A DNA stretch of 64,000 nucleotides. It comes from Camarhynchus parvulus. Lineage: Eukaryota; Chordata; Aves; Passeriformes; Thraupidae. Positions 1 to 13,600 of the stretch are shown here, piece by piece. Made by a program: the position numbers and the translations under genes. The stretch covers positions 11,007,024-11,071,023 of the forward strand of contig NC_044576.1 of NCBI RefSeq assembly GCF_901933205.1, given 5' to 3'. The stretch's first letter is position 1. Every line of letters starts with the position of its first letter. Below the pieces are notes generated by a model that made no database searches, was not told where the DNA came from, and worked only from the letters and a program-made list of their open reading frames with translations.

Positions 1-3000
1 GACTCCTGTAAGGGATCTCTTGTTACATCCTTGATGCAAAGCAGAAGTACCAACCTTTTATATTTGTATTTTATTTAATCAAATCAGATTGAGCCAGTTG
101 TTTCCCAACTGAATGTACCTTAAATCTTAATCAGCAGGCAAGATAATTGCTAAAAACTACAGATTTCTATGACTAAAGTATCTATGAAAACCAGGAACCC
201 AACAGACTAGTGGAATTCCTTTGGCAGCAGCGCCAAAATAGCCATTAAAATCTCAGTTGTTAATTAACAGCCACACACCAGTAACACAGGCAACTCGTGT
301 CAGGTTATGTTAAATCTGTTATTTTGGCAGAGGCACTAAAATACCTGGGGATTAGCACCATGTCCTCTCTAAATCCTGGGGAAGACCTTTCCTTTCAATC
401 CAAGGGGGAGCTACAGGACACAGCATCAGGGAAAAATCTGTTTCACCCTGCCCAGCAAAGAGTTATTCTCAGTGGTGTCACAGAGCTGCGCTAATGCCAG
501 TGAAAACACAGTTTGCTCCACAGATACAGAACAGAATTTTCACAACCAGTTTCCCCTTTCAGACAGAACTAAAAACAGACATAGCATCAAACCACATCTT
601 AAGTTGCTCCTGTGTTTTCATCTTGGTTTGCTCTTAAAATTGCTGATACCTAAGGGGTAGAGCTGGTCAGGACCCCTCCAGCAAAACATTTTCAAAATGG
701 AAAATGCCATTTTCAAGCTACCATACTCATTGGCTCAGACAAAACTATTATGTGGAAAGATTCCTCATGCCCCAGGTCAGAGAGAGGGAGACAAAGACAT
801 AGTCAATAATAATCAAAGACTGCTGGCTAGAATGCTCAACCCTGCTTCAAGCTTATAAAGCTTTGCTCAGTTCAGAACCACAATTTGAAACTCTTTCCTC
901 CCACTCCCATCTGCTGCCAAGTTATTAATGTGCCATCAAGTTATTGTGCAGCATGAACCTCTGAAATTTAGAAGTCTTCAAATTCATCTAAAAGTGGTTT
1001 GAGAACAGCTTTTAAATCTGAAAATTTGTGTGCAACAAGGAAACCTTGAACACTTGTGCAGCCCTATGAACAAGACCAGAACCCAAATGGTCCTTGAACA
1101 CAGCCACCTGAGGCTTTGAAGCTCTAACTCATTCTACTCCTTAAATTATGAGTCTTACAAATGATCCATACTAACATGTGCCCATGTAAAAGCCCTATTT
1201 AAGGCCACACTTGTGGAATTTAATGGCATTTCCTGGACAAATTCCTTATCTCAAATCCAAATAAAAGGGTTCAGTCTACAGCCAAGGCCATCAATCCATA
1301 AAACCCATGAATGTAACACCCATTTTTAATACAGCATTCTTTTTTGAATTCCAAATGACAGTATCAGGCTGTATATGCCTTAAAGCCTTCCACAATAGCA
1401 AGAAGAGAACGCTGTGCTGCAGGGTTTCTGCACTGCTCTGTGGGTACAATGCACCAGTGAAAGAGGATATAACATGCACACACCGTCACCCTCTATGCCC
1501 TGGCCACTTGCAAGAGGTCTAGAGAGCTCTGGGGAACAGTTCAGACATCCCCTCCAAGTTAGAAACAAGGCTAAGCATAAACCCAGCAGTGCTTCAAAGA
1601 CCTAAGCAATGTGCTGTATTCATCCTACTGTGTGCATAAAAGGGTAGGAATGGACAGATGAAAACTCGATCCTGTGTTGGTATTTAATCAACTATGAACA
1701 ATGCCATACACAATTAGGTTCATTTTCAATGACAATTTCTGTGGCTTTGTCCCTCTTTGTTTCCTTCAAAGCAGATGCTGGGGCTTTAAAGCATGCTGAC
1801 ATCCTCTGTTAAACGAAACCAAATGTTCATTATTAACAGACTTGTGTGGAAGGTGACCAAGTGAGGGACTCGAGTAGCTTGACAATGAAAGCTCCAAGGA
1901 CAGCATTTCTAGGAGAGTCCCTTTATAATTGACTTTATAGCCTCAGATCAGCATTAATGACATTTGTAATGACTGACTTTTCCTAAGTACAATTACATTT
2001 TAACTATACACACAGGCACATTTGAACAAGTTGTTGCCAAAATGTTATCTAAGGCCAGTAGAAAAAATTCACATTTCTTCTTCCCTGACTCTGTTTATAA
2101 TCTTCACTCCCAAATTGATCTCTCCTTCATTTTCATCCATTTTCCTTTGCTAAAATCTATGTTTTTACCAAGCTATTGACCAGCAATTTTCCACTGAAGA
2201 GGAGATGTAACTGTACTGGGAAACTGAATCCCAACACAATAAAGCAAAAGCTTACTGCCCAAATATAAAAACATACAAAGTAAGTGCAACAGCATGAAAA
2301 TACCTTATCAGCATCTCACAGATGAATACTGAGGGCACAGTGGGATTAAAAAAATTTGTCAGTCAAGTGTCCAGAGCACAAGCAGGAACAGAACCCAAAT
2401 ACTGCACGTGCCAACCCAGGTCATTAATCACACGGTAATCGAATGTGTTAGGGCGATGTTGGCCAGTGGGAGAGAGGCTGAAGCAACCTTGAAGGTTGAG
2501 GCAGGCACGGCGTGGCTGCTGCTGACTCACTCTGCAGCAAGATGCTGCTCTGACCAGCTCAAGGGAACCACAGCAGTGTCACCTCAAAAGCAAGCCACAG
2601 AATGAGAACAGGCTCTGCTGCTGGTTAAACTGCTCTGGGGTCCACCCACCAGCAACATGAGGCAATGCCTGATGGAAGCATCTTCAAAATGCAAGCAATT
2701 TGCTGAGGAACAGAACTTACATAACTACAAAAACAATTAGACCTCAGAGAGTTTCTGTATCAACAGATTTCAACACAGAATATAGATAGCTAAAGGTCAT
2801 CATCCACACTTTGCAGAAGGGGAAATGAAATGATAATATGATTCATCTGCTACATGCTGTACGAGCTGAATTTAGGCCTTCAGCTCCTCTAATTTGAAAA
2901 AACTACATTTCCAACAAGACTACACAACACACTGTCCCCAAAACCAAGCATCATGTATCCTAGGAAAGGAAAAGATATTTTACTGAGCTTTTATCCTAAC

Positions 3001-4440
3001 ACACCCTCCCAACATTTATATACACATACTTAGGTATGTATATAAACAAGAAATATATACATAGAAAAAAGTCTAAACAGACTCCGCTGGACTACTGAAT
3101 GGAGAAATATGGAAAAACACCACAGAGAAGAGAGAGCATACCTAGCTAGCATAATTTTCCTTAATTTTATCTTAATTCCTACATTTCTTAGTTCCACTGA
3201 CAAGACAGATATAATTTCTGATGTCACTAAACCAACAAAACCCCAAACAAACAAAAAGATCAGAGGCTGTTTTTACAACAGATTGAATCTGTGACTAGAG
3301 CTCAATTAACTAGGTATGTTTTGCTAAGATTAATGACATATTCTTCTAAAAGTCTCAGCAAATGTTTGAGTAAGGTTGGAAAACAGATTAGCTCAGAAAC
3401 AGAATGAAATCCAATACCTGTTTTTCATGCATAGTTATTTGCAGGCTTGCTGGTGTTGCTCGTAGCTGTAAATACTAGATGAGGTATTGAAAGATATTCA
3501 TAGCATTCAGAAAGAAATACTATCATAAGCCTACAAGTTCTTACCTTCTGCTTTCAATAACTTTTTATAAGGAACTTCAAGATGTTTGAACAAGACTTAA
3601 CAAAACTTGTCCCTCACATTCTGTGGGTTACCATTACATTTACCTGACCATTACACAGTGCCAGTGCAGACACCACCCCCTGGATTCCAGCCCAGGACTG
3701 CTGCCTGGAACCTGCTCGGTGTCCAAGGCAGGCAGGGGGCTGTAGCTGACCAAAACCTCACCATAAACAGGCATCAGATCTGCTACAGCACCTGCACACT
3801 CTAAATGTTGTGGAGCACAGCTAAGAGACAGGATTGAGACTGACAGCAAAGCAGACTTGGGGGGGGACGTGACTTTTCTAGCAGTTGTTTAAAAGAAAAC
3901 CTAATTTTAAATAAGGAAAATAATCTCTATAGCAGAACTGTTAGAATTTGGAAGCCAAAAAGGAATTTAGTAAGCAAGCAGTAAAGATGAGTAGTACATA
4001 TCTTTCTAAAATTAACGTGTATTTAGGATGGGTGACAGTGCTTGTCCTCAAATCGTGACCAATCATGAATCTGTTCCTTATACTCCTGAGTACGTGCATG
4101 TACCCAAATTCATCTGCCATGCCCACCTACCTAGAGTGGCGTACCTACTTCCAAAAGGTTTTTCCTACATTAATCACCATGGAAACTAGAGAAGCCTTCT
4201 GCTACATATTGAAACACAGCAATTGAATAAGTAATTTGAATAACAAAAATAAAGCTAAATAACGACTGGAGACAATGTAGCAACCTCTAAACCATCCCAA
4301 ATCAAGTAAAATTGTCAAGGACAAGAAAGATTTGCTTGTGTGGGAAAAGGCTGAAAAGATGGCAGCCCTCAGCTGCTCCTGGGTACAGGTGAGGGACTCT
4401 GGGGCAGATTGATGCACCTCGGAGCCTTTCCAAGGGAGAT
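1..4440. other. Upstream non-coding DNA, no gene recognised
   Basis: This AT-rich stretch lies 5' of the RASGEF1A CpG island. Open frames are all short (under about 80 codons) and none resembles a known protein or is flanked by convincing splice sites. I saw no CR1-like or LTR-like sequence. It probably contains distal promoter sequence of RASGEF1A, but nothing specific can be assigned. Confidence 0.6.
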
Positions 4441-4932
4441 CAGATTCTAGACAGGACGCGTGTCCGTGTGTGACACAACAGGGGCTGGTCCCGCGCCAGC
4501 CCTGCGGCTCGGGACAAGCCCAGGGCTATCAGACTGGCTCAGGCATCCAGAAGAGAGAAACTCCGACCGAGAGAGGAATAAAAACAATTATCAGCGGGCA
4601 GGGCTGGCCGGCCGCGCTCCCGGAGCAGCGCGTCCCGGCCCCGGGAGCGCTCCCCGCGCCCCGGCACACGCGGGGGCAGCGCGGAGAGACGGGCGGGCTG
4701 GTGGCTGCAGAACGTGTATCTAGGGGGAAAATACACAGAAAAGGGAAAGCCAAACAAACCAAAAACAAACGCGGGGGGGAGAGGGAACCAGCCGTCCCAC
4801 CCAAACCACGCGGAAAGATCGAGTGTTCCCAGCAGAAAGGTGCCCGGCCGCCCCCGCCGGGCGCGCCCTCCCCGCCGGCCCCGTTTGAACGGGCCCCGCC
4901 GCCGCTCAGCCAACGGGGCCCCGCGGCCGCGC

Positions 4933-4940
4933 TGACGTCA
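4933..4940. promoter_or_regulatory. Consensus cAMP response element (TGACGTCA)
   Basis: The eight bases are the full palindromic CRE, the site bound by CREB/ATF-family bZIP factors. It lies about 100 bases upstream of the putative first-exon donor and directly beside a run of GC boxes, a usual place for a functional CRE in a CpG-island promoter. It suggests cAMP/calcium-responsive transcription of RASGEF1A. Function is inferred from the motif and its position only. Confidence 0.65.
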
Positions 4941-4978
4941 GGCGGGCGGGCGGGAGCGGCGGGCGGGCGGCCGGGGCT
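4941..4978. promoter_or_regulatory. Cluster of GC boxes (Sp/KLF-type sites)
   Basis: Repeated GGGCGGG-type motifs follow the CRE immediately. Such clusters bind Sp1/KLF factors and commonly fix initiation in TATA-less CpG-island promoters. The G-runs could also form quadruplex structure. Confidence 0.55.
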
Positions 4979-5041
4979 GTCGCCAGAGCCCGGGCCCGGT
5001 GCCCGCCCGCCCGCCGGGAGCGCCGCGCCAGGAAGATGAGG
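4960..5041 (+). other. RASGEF1A: Putative RASGEF1A exon 1 (5' UTR, with possible start codon)
   Basis: The exon end is set by a strong splice donor, AGG|GTAAGC. The 5' boundary is only a guess because the transcription start is not visible. The exon contains ATG at 5036-5038 with A at -3. Spliced to the acceptor at 7437, this ATG is in frame with the coding exon (ATG AGG | GAA ACT ATG CCC), giving an optional N-terminal extension Met-Arg-Glu-Thr before the start familiar from the human protein. It could be a pure 5' UTR exon if initiation occurs at 7443. Confidence 0.55.
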
Positions 5042-7436
5042 GTAAGCGCCGCTGCCAGAGCCGGAGCCGGCCCGCCCGCCACCTGCGGGCTCCGGGGGCA
5101 CGGAGCGCCGGGGGCCGCCGGGCGGGAACTCCCGTGAGCGCGGAGGGCACGGGTGGGTTTGGCGCGGAGCTGCCCCTGCGGCGGAGCCAGCGCCCCGCCG
5201 CGTCCCGCCGCACGGAGAACGCCAGCGAGCGGCTCCCGGGGCGGGCGGCAGCGAGGGCACGGCCGGCGGCAGGTGCTGCGGGGCTGTGCCGCAGCGCTCC
5301 CGCCCCAGGAGCGGGGCTGGGGCGCGGGCAGCGCGGAGAGCGCCCCGGGATCGCGGGGCGGCGGCGGAGCGCGCCCGATGTGCCCGGCCGTGCCCCCCGT
5401 GCCCGGCTGTGCCCGCTGCCCTCCCGCGGGGACAGCTCCGGCAGCGCCGGTGGCACCGCGGCATGCGGCACCAGCCCCGGTAGGACAGCCAGGGCGGCGG
5501 GGAGCGGTACAGGCTGCGCCCCAGAGGGGTCTTTCTTTAAAACCGAACTGGTGGAACAACGAGCGCCTTAAAGGAGTTAAAATGCTTGATGGCAAAAGCG
5601 GGGTACGTTTCCAGCTAAAGCATCGTTTCACTGGGGGTTTGTTTGGTGGTTAGGTTAGCTTAAAAGCCCTGTGCAACTTCAAGTTGTTGGCCAGAAGTGC
5701 TCATCACAGCCAGACCATCCTGAGCAGCAGCTTGGGGCTGTATTGGTATGGACCTTAAAAGGGAAAAAAGCAAATTACTGGCGAGTTACTTAGTACAGAT
5801 AGCGAAGCCGTTAGCTTCAGCCGTTTCTCGGTGTTGTGTACTGCAAAGCTCAGGCCGAACAGATAAATCTGTAAAATACCAAGTAACCTCAATGCACTTT
5901 TGTGCAGAACTGTCATTTTTCATTTCTTTTGATATGACATTAGATCCTGCCTTTTCTATTTTGTTGGACTGTGTCCTGAACTTCTGAAACTGAGCTCCAT
6001 TCCTCTTTGTGGTCTCCCTGGTTGCTATTAAACAGCTACTATATTTATCTTACGGGGAATTACACTTCCCTTGTGTCTCTTATCACGTATGCATGCAACG
6101 GTCTTTTGGTAAAAGCCACGGAACAGTTCTACTTATCAGCGTCACACAAGTAAATCTGTCACTTTGATAAACAAGTTCTGTTAATACTGGTATTTTTTCC
6201 TCACAGTGCACCTAGCATTTATCAGTGCCTAAGAGGAGAAAAATGTTCTATATTCCAGTTGTAAACATGAATGATTGACTTTGGAGAATTTGAGAGGAAA
6301 AATATACCTTGCATTAAAAAATTGCTCAGGAGAAGACTTAAGTGCAGGAGATGAGCACAGTTAGAAACAGCTGTCAGGTTAAAGGTGCCGATAATGGCCT
6401 AATCCTTTTCATCTACATAAGTGCTTTTCATCTATGTCAATATCTTTTCTCTTTCAGAGACAGTGAGACAGCAGCTCAAGAGTTAATGCTGCTTTCTTTG
6501 CACTTGATCTCCTAAACAGTCTTGACTATTTCAGCAGCCAGGGGGAACTGTTTTGATGCTGAATAGCATTTCCAACCTTTACATAGAGCAGCAGGATGTT
6601 TTGTTTAGCCTTCTGCATAGATTTAAGCTGTAGCCAGTTTAAAACAAACAAGAACCCCCCTAGAGTTTACTCAAAGGCTGCGGTACAGTGATACAATTGT
6701 GGCCAAGGGAAGGGAGGTGCAAACCCTAAACCTTCGTGTGGTTTTTGTGTTGCGACAACAGGTTTGTATCCTAAGCAAAGATCTCCAAAGAGACTGTTTA
6801 AATTAGGCTTGTATATGACAGTATATGTCACAGTTCCACCCAGTTCCTGGTTTCATGTACATGTTTAAAAAAAAAAACCAGCAATTTTGATCAGACAGGA
6901 TATCCCCTGCTGTTTCCAGTGATACTTACATACAGAAGATGCACTTGTGCTGAGACCTGGATTACATCTAGCTACAGAAGTGGTGAAGGATTTATCATCA
7001 CAAGTGAAGTATTTTGGCCAAAGAGCTGACTTCAAAATGAGTAAAAATGGGAACATTAAGGCTTAGTATTTGTTTGTTTGCTCAGTAAGGCACCACTTCA
7101 GTATCTTGGAAATGCAGAAAGCATTCTGTATTTTCATCTCTGTCTAGTTTTATGCATAAAGAACCAGGGAAAAGCTGGGGAGAAGGAAGAAGTGAAGTGC
7201 AGTAAGGAAAATTCTTACAGCTCATGCATCTACAGCTTTAGAGACATAGTTTAAAGTGCATTTCAAACACCCAAGCCAGCTTGCAGACTGCTTGGATTCA
7301 GAACTCAGCTTCAACGATGAGGCTGCCTGCAGTCAAATCTGTAATTGTGTTTAATGTATGCCTCTGTAAAACCCACACATAAGACATCCTGCAAGAAAGC
7401 TTAACCCTCTCTCCCCCTTTCTTTGCCCTTCTGCAG
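5042..7436 (+). other. RASGEF1A: RASGEF1A intron 1
   Basis: The intron runs from donor GTAAGC to acceptor CTGCAG. Its first 500 bases are the downstream half of the CpG island; the rest is AT-rich. I saw no other coding exon or recognisable repeat. It depends on the exon 1 assignment. Confidence 0.55.
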
Positions 7437-7616
7437 GAAACTATGCCCCAGACGCCAATATTTTCCAGCATGCTTGGTTCCAGTTGTAGTGGGCAAGTGC
7501 AGCCAGACATGGGAGAGAGATGTGTGGACCCTGTTTACCAGGATGGGAACCTTGTTTCTGGATCACTGGAGGCCTTGATAGAGCGCCTGGTGCCCACCAT
7601 GGACTATTACCCAGAT
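7437..7616 (+). CDS. RASGEF1A: RASGEF1A coding exon 1 (start codon at 7443)
   Basis: The acceptor TTCTGCAG is preceded by a long pyrimidine tract, and the donor is GAT|GTAAGT. Six bases precede the ATG of MPQTPIFSS, and 58 residues end at DYYPD. The start is chosen because the human protein begins MPQTS, followed by the shared SGQVQP, MGER and SGSLEAL stretches. The exon ends in phase 0. If exon 1 uses the upstream ATG, the six leading bases would code for Glu-Thr. Confidence 0.95.
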
Positions 7617-10600
7617 GTAAGTAGCCACCAAAAGGGGATTGTTTTTTACTCCCATGGTTTAGTACCCCCATACTGCATTAGTATCTGATTTGGTGCTCTC
7701 TCATGAAATTCTACCTCTGTCTGATTCAAGATTGAGATGTAGGCTAAAGATGCATTTATTTTACTGGCAATATTCATTCATTAAAAATGTTGCTCAATAG
7801 GGATATTCTGTTTCTAAATGAGAGCACTTGTTAGAAGGATAGAGCCATCTTGCACTCAAATGAGTGCCTTAAGAACCAATTAAAAGCAGCATTAGCCACA
7901 GAATTTTCATAGTTCTAAGCTGCTTTAGCTCTAATGCAGCCAAGATTAACTACTAACCAGGTCCTACCTAGGGAAACAGACCTGAAAACAGCTCTACTAT
8001 TTTTCCCCTTAATTTTCTATGCATATCCTAGTTAGGCCATCAGAAACAAAAATCACAACCTAAAATAGATTTTAATTAAAATACTCTCTTTCTAAAGACA
8101 TTTTAATGGGCCAGTGCTGTAATAATGTATGTTCTGGAGCCTGAAAATGATTTTGCAACTGACTGAACATCCTCAGTACAGTCCTCAAAGTGAATCTTAC
8201 CTATATGTAACTCTAGGGTATGCAGTAAGAATTTGAACCTAGGATATTAAGATACCACTTTATCACTTAAAATTACTCTTTGTGCCCATTAATTAAAGAT
8301 ACTATTGGAACAAGTGGCCAAAGATCAGAGGGTCTATATAACTTATATTCTATTTGACCTCTGAAAAAGCAGCAACTATTACAGAAGTATCCCAGCTCTT
8401 TGAAAAACTAACAAGGAGCAGGAAACTGCAGTCAATATTAAATTATATGCCAAAGTTAATGTTTATTACAGTGGGCCATGCTATATCTTGTATGTTTCTC
8501 AGTCTAATTTGTATAGAACGTTTTATTGTGGTCCCATTTAAATCACAATAAAGTCCCTCCAAGGTCCCACAAATAACACCACACATCCTCACAATCATCA
8601 TCATCCACAAAAAGGGGCTCTCCATGTGAGAGCTCAGTGGGAATGTGCAGAATTGCCATCAATCATCAGTATAGGATTAAAAAAGCAAAACAAGCATGGT
8701 TTACTATTCCAGTTCAAAAGTAATCCTAAACCTTATATTTAAATATGGCTAGCATACAATTGTGCTGCCAGTACCAAATCCTTTCTAAGACTCAGAGGGA
8801 TAACCATTGTTAGACATTAAATCTCCATTCCACACCCCCAAATACATATTGTAGAGCAGATGCACAGAAGAAACTAGTGGGTAGAGCTGGTGTGGTATTG
8901 CAGTGGAATGAAAGCTTTAGGATAATCCAAGGAGTCTGTTCCTTCTCTTTCCTCTGATACAGGAATCTTGTTACTTGCTACTTGTATTTCAGAAGTGTAG
9001 CAAAGTTGTTTAAGTAGCTGCTAATGCACATCTCTTATTGTACCTTGCAACATAAAATATATTTATAACACAGCTGCTCTGAAAACGGTTCCAGGAATTG
9101 AGTAAGGGGTCTACAACTTACTTTGGAATGCTGCTAGTTTCCGTGGTGCTTTCCCTTCATATCCCATGCAAGAGTGCATTACAGACCCAGCAGCCATGGG
9201 CCCCACCCTGCAGGCTGCAGGTTAAACAGGCAGCAGGCTCACAGCTGAACATCCAGCAGAAGCAGTCAGGGGTAACTCCAGGGGAGAGAGATGGACAACA
9301 GCATTCAACCAAATTCATCTCCTCTATAGCACAACACATACCTTCAGTTAAACCAGATCACCCAGTTCAGGTGAAAGGAATAATTATAAAATGACTAGAA
9401 AAATAAGCTCTGAACAACATAAAGAAGAAGCTGTATTCGAGTTATCTTCAAACTCAAATTTTCTATTTCCCTTCAGTTACATGTTTATACTTCATTTCAT
9501 GCTCATTTGTGGTTTTAGGGGGGCTGCCACAGAGGGTTGGTGGTAGCCATTTGAGCTGATATCCTGTCAGAAGAGCAGCCAGTCCTGTATGTTCAAGAGA
9601 GAAGTATCAAAACCTCTTAGTCTTAACTCTCTGGCCACTCATCCAAAGAAAGGCAGCAAGGTGTCACCCAGAGAAGCCAGTGGCAGAATTAGAGCAGGGG
9701 TTACCTTCTTTCAGAGTGACACAGTGGTAAATTGCAATACTCATCCAAGTTTTCTGATGACTACATCTGAGCACAGTGCTTGGAAGGCATTGCTGCCTGC
9801 GTGCACATTGATCACAGGAACCTTCTGGGCAGAGAAAAAGGGAGTGGGGACAGAGCAAACACACTGTGTCCTTCTGTGCTGGCTACAGAGGCAGAACAAA
9901 AATGTGTTTGCCATGTTGGCAGAGCACGAGACAGGCAAGGGAGGACAGGAAAGATAAGTGCCTGCATTAGTGTGCTGCTCTTCTGAGTCTTGTTTGTGTG
10001 CAGGACTTGCTCTGCACATAGGGAAATGTATGCTCATGAGACAGAGGAGTTCAGGAGGTTAGGAATGGAATGTACCAGTCTGCAACCCTTGTGCCCAAGC
10101 AAGAAAATATTTGAAGAAAATATTTCACAAACACAAAGTTCCAGAATGAGCAGTGAGTGCACACAGAGAAATTTTATTTTTTTCCCCTGCCTCGAGAAGT
10201 CATCAGTGCATTCTTGGGTCAGAGAGTAACAATTCCTTCTTTAGTCTTGTGCACTCACACTCTTCTTTTTTTAACATAATTCAGCTCATCTCTTAGCAAC
10301 AACTTTAGGCACTAAAGGAATCTGGCTTCTTATTCTCTTGCAAAGCACAAGCCCCTTTTGTGTCTACTTACATTCTCCCAACTGCAGAAAGGATTTTTTT
10401 TTTGTTTTGCCTCCCCTCCCAAATACCTGTCACTTTTAGGATAAATGGAGCTTAACTTTCACTCTTATGGAAGCATTTTTTAATCATTCTTTATCAAACT
10501 AGCTAGCTTCAGAGCTAAATTTCCTTCTCCAAACCATCCTCTTCATGGCTAGAGGACTGCCTGAGAAGCTGTAGGTTTTTACACTGTTATAACATTTAGC

Positions 10601-13600
10601 CTGTGTACAGTAGTGCAGATGCAGCAAAACACATAAATCCTTGATCTAGGTAAGGCATATGACATTAGTATGAAATCTTTACTATGCAAAACAACTGTGT
10701 TCCAGCCCCTGAGACCTAGCACTAAGCTGAAATGCATGCCTTAGTTCAGTCTGAAATTTCTTTATTGGATAAGGTGTGGCTACTAGCAGAGAGACAAGGA
10801 AATGGGGGGGGGTGGTCACTATGCTGTCATTTTTAATTTGGTAGTCCTTGCCTGTGTCAGTAATAAAAGTATCAAAACCCCCTCAATTTGATACCAGTAT
10901 GGTGTAAACCAGCATATCTTGATTGACCACAATGGAACAATTTTGTTTTCCAAAGTAACTAACCTAGTTCCAGTTAAATTACTTTAAAAATGGAATAAAA
11001 ATAGAGTAGATGGATTCCAGAAGGAATGATAACTTATTTTATGTTGTCTGAAAAAGCATTGCATGGATCCAGTACAGCTATTACTGATTACAGAGACACA
11101 TCAGCAGGCCTAAAATGCAAAGTACACACTGCCATGGCCTGTATCTTCCTGCTTCTTGCCAGTTCAAAACTTTTATGAAGATCCTATAAAACATTATCAA
11201 AAGAACCAAATAAAGGCACAGGTCATGTGACACTTTTCTTGCTGTGTGACAGCAGGAAAATGATGCTGTGAGTGGCCCTTTCTCAGAGTCCCTCTGGATA
11301 AACACTGCGCCACATCACACACGCTTCCACCAAGGAGACCAACTCTAGAATTACTGTGAGAAGCCAAATTACATCTTTGCTTAAAACAATGTGTTCCAGC
11401 TTATCAGAGCAAAGGTCGCTGCCAGGGCAGTGTGGCTCAAGTTGTGGTTCCCTGCTACTGACATCTCTCAGCCAGGCCCTCTCAACTCCCAAATCAGGAA
11501 TGTGGGGAAGGGATCAGAATGTCACGTCCTTTTTTTCTTCCTCCCCACTCATCTCATCTCTCAAATGCAAAATGCAGTAAAAAGTGAGGGCTGCTTCAAG
11601 TCTTCAGTGCAAAAAAAAATTTCACACAACCCAGTGACAGCTGACTCACCCAACAGCTAAATGCCTGTTCCACATAGTCCAGACTCACAGTTCTAAGTTC
11701 AGGGACAACAATGAACACATGAGATAGAAAGTGAAACAGAGGATAAGTAGGCATAGTTAAAGACACACACCCCAAATCTCACAATCCAACACAGTTCTTT
11801 CTGTTGCTTTCATTCTGAGTAGGGAACACATCAGTTTAGGAATCACTGCTGCTGTATCACACTGTACATTCTGTACTTTCATTACATTCCTTCAGAAGGA
11901 CAGAGTTGTATGTTTAGATATGTGTTTAATACTACTGTACTTATCATTCACTCCCAGAACACTGTGACTTTTGGTTAGTGTTATTTATTTTGTTTTTAAA
12001 AAATTCCTTTTTCCTTGATATTTGGTGATTAGTGCTAAACTTGTATTATAGGGCATGCTGAGTACTAAAGAAGTGAAAACATTTTTCATTAATAGAACAT
12101 TTTACTCTGATTAAAGAAAGATACCACATAACCTCTTTGGGGTCATAAAGATACCATTCTTGTTTAATTATAAGTATGTTTTAGAGACTGCAAGCAGCAG
12201 AATTTGTTAGCAGATAGTAGAGATACCATATTTTAGACAACTGGCCCTAAGATTTTAACTGTCTTAATTTACTTGCCCAGCCCAAGTGGTACAAGCTCAC
12301 ATTGACTCTTCAATGCACTTGGCTGTGTCCTGCAAAGTCACATTACTAAAACATGGGAAAAGTAACAGTGCACATTTCAAACATAACAAAGGTTAATTGA
12401 AATACAATGTCAAGGAGATCCCCTATAATTTCCCAACTCCAAATTTTACCAGAAAGCCTGAGGGAAAAATGGAATTACTTATGAGGTGCTACTGTCATTA
12501 GTCAGGCAATTACAGCCCAATGCAGCAGCCCAGCTTCAAGCACTGGAACAAGACTGGGACAAAAAAAAATCATCCTCTCTTCAATTAAAAGATCCAGAAT
12601 ATGGTTCAATGGATACTTGTCCAGAGTACCATACAGTGCATCACAGCTTTTAAATTGCAAAGGAGAGGCTATTTCTAATGAGACATCCTCATTGTTGGTA
12701 TTTATTAGCACTGTTCATATTCAAAATAAACTGAAGCAAGCCCCAGATAAATAAAGTCAAGTTTAAAACTAAATTATTGTCCTGTGCCCCCAAACTAAGT
12801 GAAAACTTTTGTCAGTGATTGTGGGGAAAAAGGAGTGAAAATCCCCATACATGAAGAAATTACGGCTGTGGTTTGGAATATACACGAAGCAGTTTTCTGC
12901 AGCTCAGTGAAAAACATCACTCTTAAAGAAACCAAGCAGCATTAAATAGTGGTGTTGAAGAGTCATAACATCCTTCATTAGATGTATTTCATTTGTGGCT
13001 TTGGTAAGTGATGACTAATTAGGCACACAGAGTCTGGCATTTTAAAAGGAAACCATTTGATAATTGGAAAACCCCACAGTTAAAAGCCTTGAAGCCTATA
13101 GCATTTCCTCTCAACAGAGCTGAAAAGGACCTACATTTCTCTGGAGACAGGAAAAATTATAGGAATTTTAAATGAAGCAAAGTTACATTCATCATTTACA
13201 GATTAGTTTTTCCAAGGAAGACACATTAGTTTTGCTAAAGCTTTTCAACTTGTTGTTTTCCTTTCTTTTTTTTTTCTCCTTCCACAGAGAACTTACATCT
13301 TCACTTTCCTACTAAGCTCACGAGTCTTCATTCACCCACACGAGCTCCTGGCTAAAGTGGGGCAGATCTGCATTAAACAGAAGCAGCAGCTGGAAGTGGG
13401 GACTGAGGCAGAAAAGGTAAATAGACCATTGTGTCCCTCAGTTACTGGTGCTGTCATTTATTTTCCACTCTCTCCTTCTCATTGTAAAACTAAATAGACT
13501 GATAAAGAATAATATGAAATTGTAATTGGGATTTGTTGCTGGATGCACTTGTATTTGGGTCTTGTTCTTTGAATTATCTTTACTTCATTTGCCGGCCACA

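Larger units (their letters stand above)
4450..5560 (+). promoter_or_regulatory. RASGEF1A: CpG island promoter of RASGEF1A
   Basis: A block of about 1.1 kb switches abruptly from AT-rich flanks to very high GC with abundant CpG. It contains many GGGCGG-type GC boxes, no obvious TATA box, and a consensus CRE palindrome. A splice donor (AGG|GTAAGC at 5041/5042) lies near its centre, as expected for a first exon inside a CpG island. It sits about 2.4 kb upstream of the first certain coding exon of RASGEF1A on the same strand. Long frames on both strands here come from low stop-codon density in GC-rich DNA and are not genes. The transcription start itself cannot be placed from sequence. Confidence 0.85.

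Noticed and set aside
4529..5631. Long overlapping open frames on both strands in the CpG island (up to 311 codons)
   Set aside because: They are Ala/Pro/Arg/Gly-rich, overlap each other in several frames, and lie in GC-saturated DNA where stop codons are rare. None resembles a known protein.
9589..9957. 122-codon plus-strand frame in RASGEF1A intron 2
   Set aside because: Unrecognised sequence without flanking splice logic; its length is within chance expectation.
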